Assembly: GCA_963735495.1 (NCBI GenBank) | Contig: CAVTLG010000002.1 | Span: 62,001-126,000, forward strand | DNA length: 64,000 nt | Origin: CAVTLG01 sp963735495 | GTDB taxonomy: Bacteria > Chloroflexota > Ktedonobacteria > Ktedonobacterales > Ktedonobacteraceae | Direction: 5' to 3' | In this document: positions 63,720 to 64,000 of the stretch, piece after piece | How positions within the stretch are numbered: position 1 is the first letter of the stretch | Layout of the letters: each line of letters starts with the position of its first letter | Program-made: the position numbers and the translations under genes | The notes under the pieces: model-generated | What the model saw: only the letters and a program-made list of their open reading frames with translations | Databases searched by the model: none | What the model was told of the DNA's origin: nothing

Positions 63720-63886
63720 TCATCGCGCCCTATAGCGTCTTTGCCGACCACCAAAGGCCGAGAAGCTTGATCAAGTTTCTCGGCGATCCCTATACTCTAC
63801 ATACTCTACAGAACAGTGCAATCTTGGCACTGTTCAGAAGTCGCATACGACCTGGCGCTGGTGTCGTCTTCCACTTATTGATCTGA
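63671..63886 (+). pseudogene. Second copy of the small 60-residue sequence
   Basis: A reading in another frame than the end of the 412-residue gene, open from at least 63671 to a stop inside the IS630 terminal repeat. It aligns with 62209-62391 at both DNA and protein level. No start codon of its own is evident, so it is likely a remnant or the result of a frameshift at the end of the upstream gene. Confidence 0.4.
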
Positions 63887-64000
63887 ACCGAAAAAACTAA
63901 AGCAAACAGCCGGCGTGGGCGAAACACTGGCAAAGGACCGATCGACGATGCCTCAACCGTTCTTTGGCACGACGCAACTCCCGTTGGACATGCGGCACGT
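63878..64000 (-). mobile_element. IS630-family element, copy 2, inverted and cut by the window end
   Basis: The reverse complement equals the right end of copy 1 exactly over all 123 visible bases (allowing TA at the border). It contains the C-terminal transposase codons. TA at 63876-63877 flanks it. Confidence 0.9.

Noticed and set aside
1..64000. CRISPR arrays
   Set aside because: The only regular repeats seen are the 99-nt coding repeats and WD40/HEAT units inside genes; no short repeats with unique spacers and no cas genes.

Overview
The window looks like accessory chromosome from a Ktedonobacteria-type Chloroflexota. The inference rests on AfsR-like SARP/BTAD-NB-ARC-WD40 regulators, NACHT proteins with long HEAT arrays, a class I lanthipeptide operon and a dense mix of IS families (IS701, ISAzo13, IS1634, IS1-like, IS110, IS630). 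No rRNA or tRNA was recognised. The only core gene is dnaE, and it is frameshifted.

Layout. 0.2-3.4 kb, minus strand: a small HTH-like protein, two SAM methyltransferases, a frameshifted response regulator and a small hypothetical. 3.7-10.8 kb, plus strand: a SARP-NB-ARC regulator with 14 WD40 blades, followed by a shortened paralogue. 11.1-19.3 kb, minus strand: a NACHT-HEAT protein whose stop codon lies in the terminal repeat of an ISAzo13 element, itself carrying an IS701; a HEAT fragment lies beyond it. 20.1-23.3 kb: a membrane-anchored NACHT protein with nearly identical 99-nt repeats. 24.1-27.7 kb: frameshifted dnaE. 27.7-33.6 kb, minus strand: lanthipeptide operon lanA-lanC-lanB-kinase. 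34.2-49.4 kb, plus strand: a defence operon of an XRE controller, a DrmD-like SNF2 helicase, a DrmMI-like N6-adenine methylase, a NERD-UvrD nuclease-helicase and a 1751-aa YprA-type helicase with DUF1998. 49.5-64 kb: small unknown genes, IS elements, a RelA/SpoT protein with a HEPN-like tail, a resolvase, and a 412-aa unknown gene between two inverted IS630 copies.

How parts may work together. A ~98-bp element with GGGGACC boxes spaced like SARP sites lies upstream of both the SARP gene and lanA, 30 kb apart, suggesting that the SARP protein controls itself and the lanthipeptide operon. The 34-49 kb operon combines two DISARM-like proteins with a Druantia-like YprA helicase fused to DUF1998 and a NERD-helicase. 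An XRE gene with a C-box-like palindrome over its promoter sits at its head, as in restriction-modification control. With the NACHT and RelA/SpoT genes, the window reads as a defence island with many insertions. At least eight genes show single-base frame changes, some probably programmed (A7/A8 runs in transposases) and some decay or sequence error.
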